From Vibrio sp. SCSIO 43135 (GTDB lineage Bacteria; Pseudomonadota; Gammaproteobacteria; Enterobacterales; Vibrionaceae): a stretch of 64,000 nucleotides of DNA. The stretch is from positions 1,302,001-1,366,000 of the forward strand of contig NZ_CP071860.1 in assembly GCF_023716665.1 (NCBI RefSeq), written 5' to 3'. A model generated the notes under the pieces. The model saw nothing but the letters and a program-made list of their open reading frames with translations. It was not told the DNA's origin and searched no databases. Positions 9,099-16,319 of the stretch are shown here, piece after piece (positions within the stretch are counted from its first letter, which is position 1; every line of letters begins with the position of its first letter). Both the position numbers and the translations under genes were made by a program.

Positions 9099-10019
9099 CT
9101 ATTTTTCGGCGGTAACTTGTTCTAACACTTTGCTGTTGCGGGATTTTTCTCGGGTACACCACCAGCAAATAAGAGAACCAATTGTCACCATAGCGACCCC
9201 TTGCCAAAACGGTAGACTCAACGAAATCCCTAAAATGATGGAAGAAAAGACGGTAGAAAAAACGGGGGTAAAATATGAAAGTGTTGCTAGAAGAACCATA
9301 TTGCCGCGCAAAATAGCCACGTTCCACAAGGCGTAACCACTGCCCATTACGATGCCTGTTAATAACAGCGTCAATGTGCTTTCTAGGGTAAACGTCATCT
9401 CTCGTTCGCTGCTTAGCGCATACTGAATCCAAAGCGTGGAAGCCGTGGCAATAAAAAACAGCACAATGGCATTCTGGCCTTTGGCTAAAACCTTAGTGAC
9501 ATTGCAATATATCGCCCAAATGAACGCACCGATAAACGCCATGCTGTAGACCGCTGGATTGGTCGCAACATTATTCATCAGTTGCTCAAGCGATAAGCCC
9601 GAATCGCCTGTAATGGTCCAAGCAACGCCCACCAGCGCTAACAATATGCTCGGGTACACCAACCAATGTGTTGGTTTTTTGCTAGCGATAACAGCAATCA
9701 GTACGGTAAGCGCCGGCCAGAGGTAATTGATCACGGCCATTTCTAAGGCTTGATGTCGATCATTCGCCATTCCAAGCGCCAGCGCCAAGCAGATCTCGTA
9801 GCTCACAAACAAAGCCCCGCCGACAAGCAAATAGCGTGGAGTAAACTCGCTTAACTTCGGCTTGCCCATGACAAGCACAAGGAATAGTGACGCGACGGTG
9901 TACACCAGCGCAGCACCTCCAATCGCTCCAAAGCTTTCAGCGACACTACGAGCTAAACCGATAAGACAGCTCCAAAGGAAAATCGCGGCGATACCGCAGA
10001 GTGTATTTTTATTGACCAC
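9099..10019 (-). CDS. yddG: YddG-like aromatic amino acid exporter (DMT superfamily)
   Basis: 306 aa with about ten hydrophobic segments. The opening (NTLCGIAAIFLWSCLIGLARSVAESFG) and ALEMAVINYLWPALTVL resemble YddG, which exports aromatic amino acids and related compounds through the inner membrane. The start codon is GTG with AAGG about 6 bases upstream. Its neighbours include phenylalanine hydroxylase 6 kb away, but there is no operon link. A general EamA transporter of unknown substrate is the alternative. Confidence 0.8.
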   Translation of the reverse strand: MVNKNTLCGIAAIFLWSCLIGLARSVAESFGAIGGAALVYTVASLFLVLVMGKPKLSEFTPRYLLVGGALFVSYEICLALALGMANDRHQALEMAVINYLWPALTVLIAVIASKKPTHWLVYPSILLALVGVAWTITGDSGLSLEQLMNNVATNPAVYSMAFIGAFIWAIYCNVTKVLAKGQNAIVLFFIATASTLWIQYALSSEREMTFTLESTLTLLLTGIVMGSGYALWNVAILRGNMVLLATLSYFTPVFSTVFSSIILGISLSLPFWQGVAMVTIGSLICWWCTREKSRNSKVLEQVTAEK

Positions 10020-10154
10020 GCTGACCTTCTAAATTGTTCTTATTGGTGTACCGATATCTTTACTACAAAAATCCTCAATATAAAACGAGTTTCGATAGTT
10101 TATCTATAATCAATTCATAACATTCACATCTCTATCTCGCTAGAGCAACGCTTA

Positions 10155-10754
10155 ATGAGCATAAAAGGAACGATCACCGAAAAATACTTAGATAAAGGCT
10201 ACGGGTACATTACCCCAGCCAAAGGCTCTCTGCGGATTCGATTTGAGTTTTCAGATATAAAAGGCAGCAAAGAACAACTCGAACTCAATGAAGAAGTGAT
10301 TTTCGTTATCGCCAAGGACGACAAAGGCCATAGTCAAGCGGTTGAGATAGAACGCCTAAGGCATTTTCATATTTCGTTGATTGTCGCTATTTGGTTCGCT
10401 TTCGCGTTGGCAGGCTGCGTATGGTATTTCAACTACCCCTCTCAGGTACTCGTTTATTATTCAGTGCTCAACAGCCTAGTATTGTTAGTATGCTGGCTAG
10501 ATAAACGGGCGATTCAGAAAGAAAAACCTACCACCAGCGACAGCAGCTACCTATTTCTTTCCTTTCTTGGTGGTTGGGTGAGTGCGATCTTGTTCCATCA
10601 CATATGGCGCTTGAAGAAAAAAAGTGTCGTCTACAAATTGTTGTTTTTTATCGTTGTTTCAATTCAGATCATCATCGTTGGCTGGACCCTCACTCCCAGA
10701 GGCGAAGCGTGGCTAGTCGCATTTATCGAAACACTTCCACCTCTGTCATTATGA
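10155..10754 (+). CDS. Cold-shock-domain protein fused to a DUF1294 membrane domain
   Basis: 199 aa. Residues 1-65 form a cold-shock-like OB fold (MSIKGTITEKYLDKGYGYITP). Compared with canonical CspA, the RNP1-like segment (KGYGYITP) is present but the RNP2 region is divergent. Residues about 75-199 hold four hydrophobic helices with the DUF1294 pattern (LDKRAIQKEK, then FLGGWVSAILFHHIWRLKKKS). Proteins of this kind are widespread in gammaproteobacteria and their function is unknown. The layout suggests a nucleic-acid-binding head on the cytoplasmic side of the inner membrane. Confidence 0.85.
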   Translation: MSIKGTITEKYLDKGYGYITPAKGSLRIRFEFSDIKGSKEQLELNEEVIFVIAKDDKGHSQAVEIERLRHFHISLIVAIWFAFALAGCVWYFNYPSQVLVYYSVLNSLVLLVCWLDKRAIQKEKPTTSDSSYLFLSFLGGWVSAILFHHIWRLKKKSVVYKLLFFIVVSIQIIIVGWTLTPRGEAWLVAFIETLPPLSL

Positions 10755-10793
10755 TCAAAAAAGGCGAGCTTTCACTCACCTTCTCGATATAAC

Positions 10794-11795
10794 TTATTGA
10801 GCAAATCGCCTTAGCAGTGGCAATAGGATTAACGTTAGCCAACCTATCGAACCGCCGCCAGAAGAGCTGGTACTTGTTCCACTTGTCCCTAAATAACTGT
10901 TGCGCTTCGCATCTGTTGCAACGTAATTGGCGGTTTCATTGCCAGCCAACACACTATCAATCCAACTTTGGTAGTCATAAATCTCAGTGAAAACTGAAGT
11001 CACGTCTGCGTTCGTCGTACCGTTGCCACACGTTGTTGGGCCAAAACTGGTAATACCAACTTGTACCCATTCGCCGCTGTTGTTCCAGTAGACAGGGCCG
11101 CCTGAATCCCCTTGGCAGGTACTGTTGTCTAGGCCACTAAAGATACTAAAGTCACCAGAAAAACACAGCTGGTTATCTGTCACATTGTAATCACTTTGGC
11201 AGCTCGCTGTGGAGACATAAGTCAGCGTGGTATATAAAAGTTCAGTGCTGGTATCAACATTCGTTCGAGTATTACCATGACCTACCGCGTGAAAGGTATT
11301 AGCCGCATTTTGGTACGTCTCGTTGGATGGGCGGTTCACGACGTCATTCACTGTATCGATATTCATTGCCGATGACAGCTTAATGATCGCAATATCGTTT
11401 GCCCATAGATCATTACTAGAGTCTGAATAACTCGGGTGGTAGTAAAACTCACTCGCCATAATGCGTTGAATATTGCCATCTGGATAATCAGATTCATCTT
11501 GAAGCTGAGGGACTATGGCAGTAAACAGCACCGTTTCTTCACTCAAATTACCCTCACCATCAAAAATACAGTGAGCGGCGGTTAATACATGCTGAGCATC
11601 GAGAATCGTCGCGCCACAATAAGGAGCAACAGAATACACACCATCGTAGTCGATGCGATCATAAACCAAGCTAGCAAAAGAAGGGTAAGTCGATACAGAG
11701 GCACTTGAGCCATTGACGATATAAGGGCTAATATCTGCGGCAATAGAGGGAGCGCTGACGGAGCAGGCCGCAATAAGTAAGGCTTTTTTGTTCAT
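10794..11795 (-). CDS. Secreted trypsin-like serine protease with GlyGly-CTERM tail
   Basis: 333 aa. Signal peptide at residues 1-20, then a chymotrypsin-fold (S1) domain. The catalytic triad is visible: His75 in LTAAHC, Asp134 in NDIAIIKL and Ser231 in GDSGGPV. The activation site resembles YIVNGS. The tail has a Ser/Gly-rich linker (about 305-317), a hydrophobic helix and terminal basic residues (LLRRFAQ), which is the GlyGly-CTERM signal processed by rhombosortase. Proteins of this family in Vibrio leave by the type II secretion system. It resembles the VesA/B/C proteases of V. cholerae, but the exact ortholog cannot be fixed here. Confidence 0.9.
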   Translation of the reverse strand: MNKKALLIAACSVSAPSIAADISPYIVNGSSASVSTYPSFASLVYDRIDYDGVYSVAPYCGATILDAQHVLTAAHCIFDGEGNLSEETVLFTAIVPQLQDESDYPDGNIQRIMASEFYYHPSYSDSSNDLWANDIAIIKLSSAMNIDTVNDVVNRPSNETYQNAANTFHAVGHGNTRTNVDTSTELLYTTLTYVSTASCQSDYNVTDNQLCFSGDFSIFSGLDNSTCQGDSGGPVYWNNSGEWVQVGITSFGPTTCGNGTTNADVTSVFTEIYDYQSWIDSVLAGNETANYVATDAKRNSYLGTSGTSTSSSGGGSIGWLTLILLPLLRRFAQ

Positions 11796-11897
11796 AATGG
11801 ATTCCTTTCTCTAGAACGCCTATCGTACCGTTTGAAAGAATGATAGGAAACAATAATACATTGTCTCCTATCATTGATCACATTATGTAATTATAAC

Positions 11898-13031
11898 TTA
11901 ACCGCGGTAGTAACGCTGAGGAACAAACGGCATTTTTTCTACTGTCATTGGTAGCTGTTTACCACGCACTTCAGCGAATAGCTCAGTACCAATAGCAGCC
12001 AAGTCAGCACGTACATACGCCATCGAAACTGGCTTACCTGCGTTCGGGCCTGCTGTACCACTCGTAACAACACCTACTTTGTTACCTTCCGCATCGAATA
12101 GCTCTGCACCTTCACGTACTGGCGCTTTAGTTTGACCAACTAAACCAACACGCTTACGAGACACATCTTTTGTTTCAATCTGGGTAAGGATGATATCTGC
12201 ACCAGGGAAACCTCCCGCACGCTCACCACCATTACGACGAATTTTTTGAATGCCCCATAGTAAGCTTGCTTCTACTGGCGTTGTTGTCGTGTCTAGATCG
12301 TGACCATATAAACACAGACCACACTCTAAGCGCAGTGAATCACGAGCACCCAGACCAATCCACTCTACTTCTTCTTCAGCGGTTAGTTTACGCGCTAACG
12401 CTTCTGCGTGAGTTGCTGGTACTGAGATTTCGTAGCCATCTTCACCTGTGTAACCACTACGGCTTACGATGCACTCTACACCGTCAACTTCTAGTGTTTT
12501 CACATCCATGAAGATCATATCAGCAACTGCTGGCTGAAGGCGTGCAAGTACTTGTGATGCTTTAGGGCCTTGAAGCGCTAGCAACGCACGATCTTCAATG
12601 ATTTCTAACTCTACGCCTTCTGGAAGATGTGCTTGTAGGTGAGTAATGTCCTGATCTTTACAAGCTGCGTTTACAACAACAAATAGGTGGTCACCTAGAT
12701 TCGCCACCATTAGGTCATCCATAATGCCGCCTTGCTCGTTAGTAAAGAAAGCATAGCGTTGGTTACCTGATGGAAGATCGATAATATCGACAGGAACAAG
12801 CGTTTCTAGGAATGCAGCTGCGCCTTCACCGTGTAAACGAAGTTGGCCCATGTGTGACACATCAAAAAGACCAGCAGCATCACGAGTGTGTAGATGCTCT
12901 TTCTTAACACCCAAAGGGTATTGCACTGGCATATCATAACCTGCGAACGGTACCATTTTTGCGCCTACTTCTACGTGTAGTGCGTGTAATGGGGTTTTCA
13001 GTAGTTCTTGGCTCACGTTTTCTTGAGTCAT
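11898..13031 (-). CDS. gcvT: Aminomethyltransferase (glycine cleavage T protein)
   Basis: 377 aa from the ATG at 13031, chosen because GGAGAAG lies just ahead of it; an in-frame ATG at 13043 is possible. GcvT moves the aminomethyl group from the lipoyl arm of GcvH to tetrahydrofolate, releasing ammonia. Family landmarks are visible: LHVEVGAKMVPFAGYDMPVQY near the N terminus, SGYTGEDGYEI at about 191-201, and GLGARDSLRLECGLCLYGHD. It is transcribed away from glyA-gcvH-gcvP, with the XRE-cupin regulator between them. Its promoter region carries the shared GGAAAC-N3-GTTTCC dyad. No glycine riboswitch was recognised in its leader. Confidence 0.96.
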   Translation of the reverse strand: MTQENVSQELLKTPLHALHVEVGAKMVPFAGYDMPVQYPLGVKKEHLHTRDAAGLFDVSHMGQLRLHGEGAAAFLETLVPVDIIDLPSGNQRYAFFTNEQGGIMDDLMVANLGDHLFVVVNAACKDQDITHLQAHLPEGVELEIIEDRALLALQGPKASQVLARLQPAVADMIFMDVKTLEVDGVECIVSRSGYTGEDGYEISVPATHAEALARKLTAEEEVEWIGLGARDSLRLECGLCLYGHDLDTTTTPVEASLLWGIQKIRRNGGERAGGFPGADIILTQIETKDVSRKRVGLVGQTKAPVREGAELFDAEGNKVGVVTSGTAGPNAGKPVSMAYVRADLAAIGTELFAEVRGKQLPMTVEKMPFVPQRYYRG

Positions 13032-13154
13032 TTTCTTCTCCATTGGGCCGACTCATAGATTCGGCTGGCAGCTTACTTATGGGTAAGTCGTTTTAAAGCG
13101 CACGTGAATATTGTTCATTCAATACACAACCGTACTAAAGACCTACCTGTGAAT

Positions 13155-13179
13155 TTTCCATACTGGAAACTGTGTTTCC
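13155..13179. promoter_or_regulatory. Putative XRE-cupin operator upstream of gcvT
   Basis: The core GGAAAC-TGT-GTTTCC (13165-13179) is a perfect 6+6 dyad with a 3-base spacer. An extra half-site, TTTCCA, lies to its left (13155-13160 with spacer TAC). On the minus strand TATTAT lies directly ahead of the dyad and may be the gcvT -10 element. The same core recurs at 14124 and 21632. Binding by the neighbouring regulator is inferred. Confidence 0.6.
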
Positions 13180-13281
13180 TATAATAAACAAGCTTGCGCT
13201 TCTTTTTCACTATTAACAAGATTCAAACAGCTCAAAATGTGACATTTAACAAGCCGATTACAATCTAAAAGCTAAAAGAAA

Positions 13282-13318
13282 AGCGCCGACTTGATGTATT
13301 TAGCATCAAATCGGCGCT
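13282..13318 (-). terminator. Rho-independent terminator after the XRE-cupin gene
   Basis: A 15-bp stem (AGCGCCGA, one mismatch, TTGATG) with a 7-base loop, followed on the minus strand by TTTTCTTTT. It separates the regulator gene from the gcvT promoter. The 350-base stretch 13032-13385 otherwise holds only the gcvT leader and its operator. Confidence 0.88.
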
Positions 13319-13385
13319 CGTTTATTCATGTTAGCAACAAAAGCAAACGTTTGCTTTCACTATAAGAAATTTCAAAAATTTGTTT

Positions 13386-14009
13386 CTATTTCGCTGTTAC
13401 CCATAAAATGTGCGCATCTTCTTCGCTGGTCGACACCAACATATGCCCCATATTGGCATCGTAATACACACTATCACCCTCGCTCATCGCAACCGGTTCA
13501 TAGAATTCTGAGTAGAACAAAACATCGCCAGAAAGAATCAGCAAAAACTCTTCACCATCATGGCGAACCCAGTCGTTGTACTCTTCAAAATTGCGCGCGT
13601 GAACACGACTTTTAAACGGCATCATTTTCTTATTGGAAAGTTGAGTCGCCAATAATTCGTGCTCGTAAGTTGGCGTAGGGTGCGGTTTTCCTTGCCCTGA
13701 TCTAGAAATATCGCGGCGGCCTGTCGCCACTTTTTTTCTAGGCGGCTCAAAGAGTTGCGGCATATCTATCTGCAAACCAACCGCTAATTTCTGCATCGCT
13801 TGGAAAGTTGGAGAGATCTGTTCGTTCTCTATTTTACTTAGAGTAGAACGCGCTAATCCTGTGCGTTGGCTCGCCTCTTCTAGAGTCAGCCCCATCTTGG
13901 CTCGCAGGTCTTTAATTCGTTGGCCAAGCTTTAGCGGTTCGATGTTCTGATCCGTTGACTCTTTCGCCAACGTTAAGGATGGGTACTCGTCGTAGATGTC
14001 TTCAGACAT
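13386..14009 (-). CDS. XRE-family regulator with C-terminal cupin domain (putative glycine/serine regulator)
   Basis: 207 aa. A Cro/C1-type helix-turn-helix covers about residues 28-85 (LGQRIKDLRAKMGLTLEEAS then LARSTLSKIENEQISPTFQAM). A single cupin_2 beta-barrel follows at about 125-205 (HDGEEFLLILSGDVLFYSE and ISEGDSVYYDANMGHMLVS-like strands), probably the effector-sensing part. This architecture is that of SutR/PuuR-type regulators. It lies between gcvT and glyA-gcvH-gcvP. A perfect dyad found upstream of glyA, upstream of gcvT and before an ABC exporter is the likely operator. The effector is plausibly glycine or serine (inference from neighbours). Confidence 0.9.
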   Translation of the reverse strand: MSEDIYDEYPSLTLAKESTDQNIEPLKLGQRIKDLRAKMGLTLEEASQRTGLARSTLSKIENEQISPTFQAMQKLAVGLQIDMPQLFEPPRKKVATGRRDISRSGQGKPHPTPTYEHELLATQLSNKKMMPFKSRVHARNFEEYNDWVRHDGEEFLLILSGDVLFYSEFYEPVAMSEGDSVYYDANMGHMLVSTSEEDAHILWVTAK

Positions 14010-14123
14010 ACATGTCCCTCTTTTAATTTTCTACTTCCTGTTTATGAATTTCATTGTTGCATGAAGCGACTTGTTGATTAAAGACCACACACCAAAATAA
14101 AGCGTGCTCTCGGTAACAGAAAT

Positions 14124-14147
14124 GGAAACTAGGTTTCCTATAGGAAA
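14124..14147. promoter_or_regulatory. Putative XRE-cupin operator between the regulator and glyA
   Basis: The core GGAAAC-TAG-GTTTCC is at 14124-14138. It overlaps a second perfect dyad, TTTCCTATAGGAAA (14134-14147), giving three half-sites. It lies 115 bases before the regulator start and 293 bases before the glyA start, so it could control both directions, including the regulator itself. Confidence 0.65.
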
Positions 14148-14439
14148 TTTTTGATTGATTGTTCGTTACTCAGGGGGTATGTTATCGACTTGTTAGATGA
14201 AGAGATGCTATTGCTGGTTTGACTAACTGCTTAAATTAACCTTTGGTCAGGCCTGTTTTTACCAATGTCGTTCATTATGTGTTCCAAGGTTGAACAGATA
14301 ATTGATGGAATTGGTATTACCCATATTTAGGGACATATTCGCCCTGCTTTGAAAGAACTTTTGAAGCAGTAATAAACGAAAGACCTAGCGAGCAACAACA
14401 AGAAAGCCAGCTTGCTACGAAATTGGAAGGTCATCTACC
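14148..14439 (+). other. Long untranslated leader before glyA, content unresolved
   Basis: About 290 bases between the operator and the glyA start hold no open frame of note. I see one imperfect hairpin (CTGCTT pairing with AAGCAG, about 14344-14369). I looked for the glycine riboswitch core and did not recognise it. The leader could contain a promoter far from the dyad or an RNA element I cannot name. Confidence 0.4.
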
Positions 14440-15735
14440 ATGAACAAAGCATATCAAAACCATAGCTTAGATAGTTTTTTCACCACCAACCTTGCTGCTA
14501 CAGATGACGCTGTATTCGCTGGAATCCAAGCGGAAAACGCACGTCAAAACGAACAAATCGAATTAATCGCTTCTGAGAACATCGTTTCTAAAGCGGTTAT
14601 GCAAGCCCAAGGCACTTGCCTAACGAACAAATACGCAGAAGGCTACCCAGGCCGTCGCTACTACGGTGGTTGTGAACACGTAGATACCGTTGAAGCAATT
14701 GCTATCGAGCGTGCTAAAAAGCTATTTGACTGCGAATTTGCTAACGTACAGCCTCACTCTGGCGCTCAGGCAAACGGCGCAGTAAAACTGGCACTTCTTC
14801 AGCCAGGTGACACAATTCTTGGTATGTCTTTGGACGCAGGTGGCCACCTAACGCACGGTGCTCGCCCAGCGCTTTCTGGCAAATGGTTTAATGCCGTTCA
14901 ATATGGTGTAGACCGCGATACTCTCGAAATCGACTACGATGCAGTTCTAGAGCTTGCTAAAGAGCACCAACCTAAAATGATCATTGCAGGTGGTAGTGCA
15001 ATTCCTCGTACTATCGATTTTGCTAAGTTCCGTGCGATTGCAGATGAAGTTGGTGCAATCCTAATGGTTGATATGGCGCACATTGCTGGCCTTATCGCGA
15101 CAGGTGCTCACCCTAGCCCACTTCCACACGCACACGTTGTTACTACAACAACACACAAAACACTTCGTGGCCCTCGCGGCGGTATGATTCTGACTAACCA
15201 TGAAGACATCATCAAAAAGATCAACTCAGCAGTATTCCCAGGCCTACAAGGTGGCCCACTGATGCACGTTATCGCAGCAAAAGCCGTGGCTTTTGGTGAA
15301 GCATTGGGACCTGAGTTTAAGACTTATATTGATTCAGTGATCAATAACGCAAAAGTTCTGGCTGAAGTGTTGCAAACTCGCGGTTGTGACATTGTGACTG
15401 GCGGAACTGACACGCACCTAATGCTAGTTGACCTTCGCCCTAAAGGCCTGAAAGGTAACAAGGCAGAAGAAGCGCTAGAGCGTGCAGGGATCACATGTAA
15501 CAAAAATGGCATCCCATTTGACACAGAGAAACCTATGATTACATCGGGTATCCGTTTGGGTACGCCAGCAGGAACCAGCCGTGGTTTCGGCAGTGAAGAA
15601 TTCAAACTCATCGGTGAGTGGATTGGCGATGTACTAGACGGGCTAGTTGAAAGCCCAGAAGGTAATCCAGAAGTAGAGCAACGCGTTCGCAAACAAGTGA
15701 AAGAGCTTTGCAACCGCTTCCCACTTTACCAATAA
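14440..15735 (+). CDS. glyA: Serine hydroxymethyltransferase
   Basis: 431 aa, slightly longer than E. coli GlyA (417). It interconverts serine and glycine with tetrahydrofolate, using PLP. The PLP lysine is Lys240 in VVTTTTHKTLRGPRGG, and the ASENIVS and YAEGYPGRRYYGG signatures are present. It is first in the glyA-gcvH-gcvP row, so this copy is probably dedicated to glycine/serine flux through the cleavage system. Vibrio genomes usually carry another glyA on chromosome 1. Its promoter region contains the shared XRE operator-like dyad. Confidence 0.96.
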   Translation: MNKAYQNHSLDSFFTTNLAATDDAVFAGIQAENARQNEQIELIASENIVSKAVMQAQGTCLTNKYAEGYPGRRYYGGCEHVDTVEAIAIERAKKLFDCEFANVQPHSGAQANGAVKLALLQPGDTILGMSLDAGGHLTHGARPALSGKWFNAVQYGVDRDTLEIDYDAVLELAKEHQPKMIIAGGSAIPRTIDFAKFRAIADEVGAILMVDMAHIAGLIATGAHPSPLPHAHVVTTTTHKTLRGPRGGMILTNHEDIIKKINSAVFPGLQGGPLMHVIAAKAVAFGEALGPEFKTYIDSVINNAKVLAEVLQTRGCDIVTGGTDTHLMLVDLRPKGLKGNKAEEALERAGITCNKNGIPFDTEKPMITSGIRLGTPAGTSRGFGSEEFKLIGEWIGDVLDGLVESPEGNPEVEQRVRKQVKELCNRFPLYQ

Positions 15736-15784
15736 ACAATTTATTGAAAGTTAAAACCTTAAAGTTATTTTTGGAGATTAAGCA

Positions 15785-16165
15785 ATGGATAACACACTGA
15801 AGTTTGCAGACAGCCACGAGTGGGTAAAAGACAACGGTGACGGTACTGTAACTATCGGTATTTCTGAGCATGCGCAAGAAATGCTAGGCGACGTAGTGTT
15901 CGTTGACCTACCAGAAGTTGAAGACGAAGTTGAAGCAGGCGAAAGCTTTTCTTTAGTAGAGTCTGTAAAAGCAGCGTCTGACATCTACGCTCCTGTAACT
16001 GGTGAAATCGTTGAAATCAACGAAGAACTAGAAGACAGCCCAGAGCTAATCAACGAAGAGCCATACGAAGGTGGTTGGATCGTTAAAGTGAAACTTTCTG
16101 ACGCTGATGAGCTAAACAACTTAAAAGACGCAGAAGAATACCTAAACTCAATCGAAGACGAGTAA
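15785..16165 (+). CDS. gcvH: Glycine cleavage system H protein (lipoyl carrier)
   Basis: 126 aa, the usual size. It carries the aminomethyl group on a lipoyl lysine between GcvP, GcvT and lipoamide dehydrogenase. The lipoylation site is Lys62 in SLVESVKAASDIYAP. It starts 49 bases after glyA with GGAGA about 9 bases before the ATG. It is followed by an intrinsic terminator before gcvP. Confidence 0.97.
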   Translation: MDNTLKFADSHEWVKDNGDGTVTIGISEHAQEMLGDVVFVDLPEVEDEVEAGESFSLVESVKAASDIYAPVTGEIVEINEELEDSPELINEEPYEGGWIVKVKLSDADELNNLKDAEEYLNSIEDE

Positions 16166-16179
16166 TTAGGACGTAAATT

Positions 16180-16219
16180 AAGCTGCTCAGCTATTCTTAA
16201 TAGTGAGCAGCTTTTTTTT
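16180..16219 (+). terminator. Intrinsic terminator between gcvH and gcvP
   Basis: A stem of AAGCTGCTCA with its perfect complement plus an inner CTATT/AATAG extension, followed by a T-rich run. It may end the glyA-gcvH message or let only part of transcription run into gcvP. The 100 bases after it could hold a separate gcvP promoter. Confidence 0.85.
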
Positions 16220-16319
16220 AAGGTTCACTTCAGGATGTCCTCAACGCACTACCTGAAACCGTTTCAAACCATAACCACACTATGGCTGATACGAGAATCT
16301 TAGCGAGAAGGTAAAAGAA

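Noticed and set aside
8104..10019. Tandem duplication of the two DMT exporters
   Set aside because: The two proteins share only the general fold; they look like different subfamilies (RarD and YddG), not recent copies.
13328..13615. 95-residue plus-strand open frame over the XRE-cupin gene
   Set aside because: It is antisense to a well-supported gene and looks like a translation of its complement.
13032..14439. Glycine riboswitch ahead of gcvT or glyA
   Set aside because: Both leaders were read on the coding strand for the conserved glycine-aptamer core; no convincing match was seen. A covariance search is needed to be sure.
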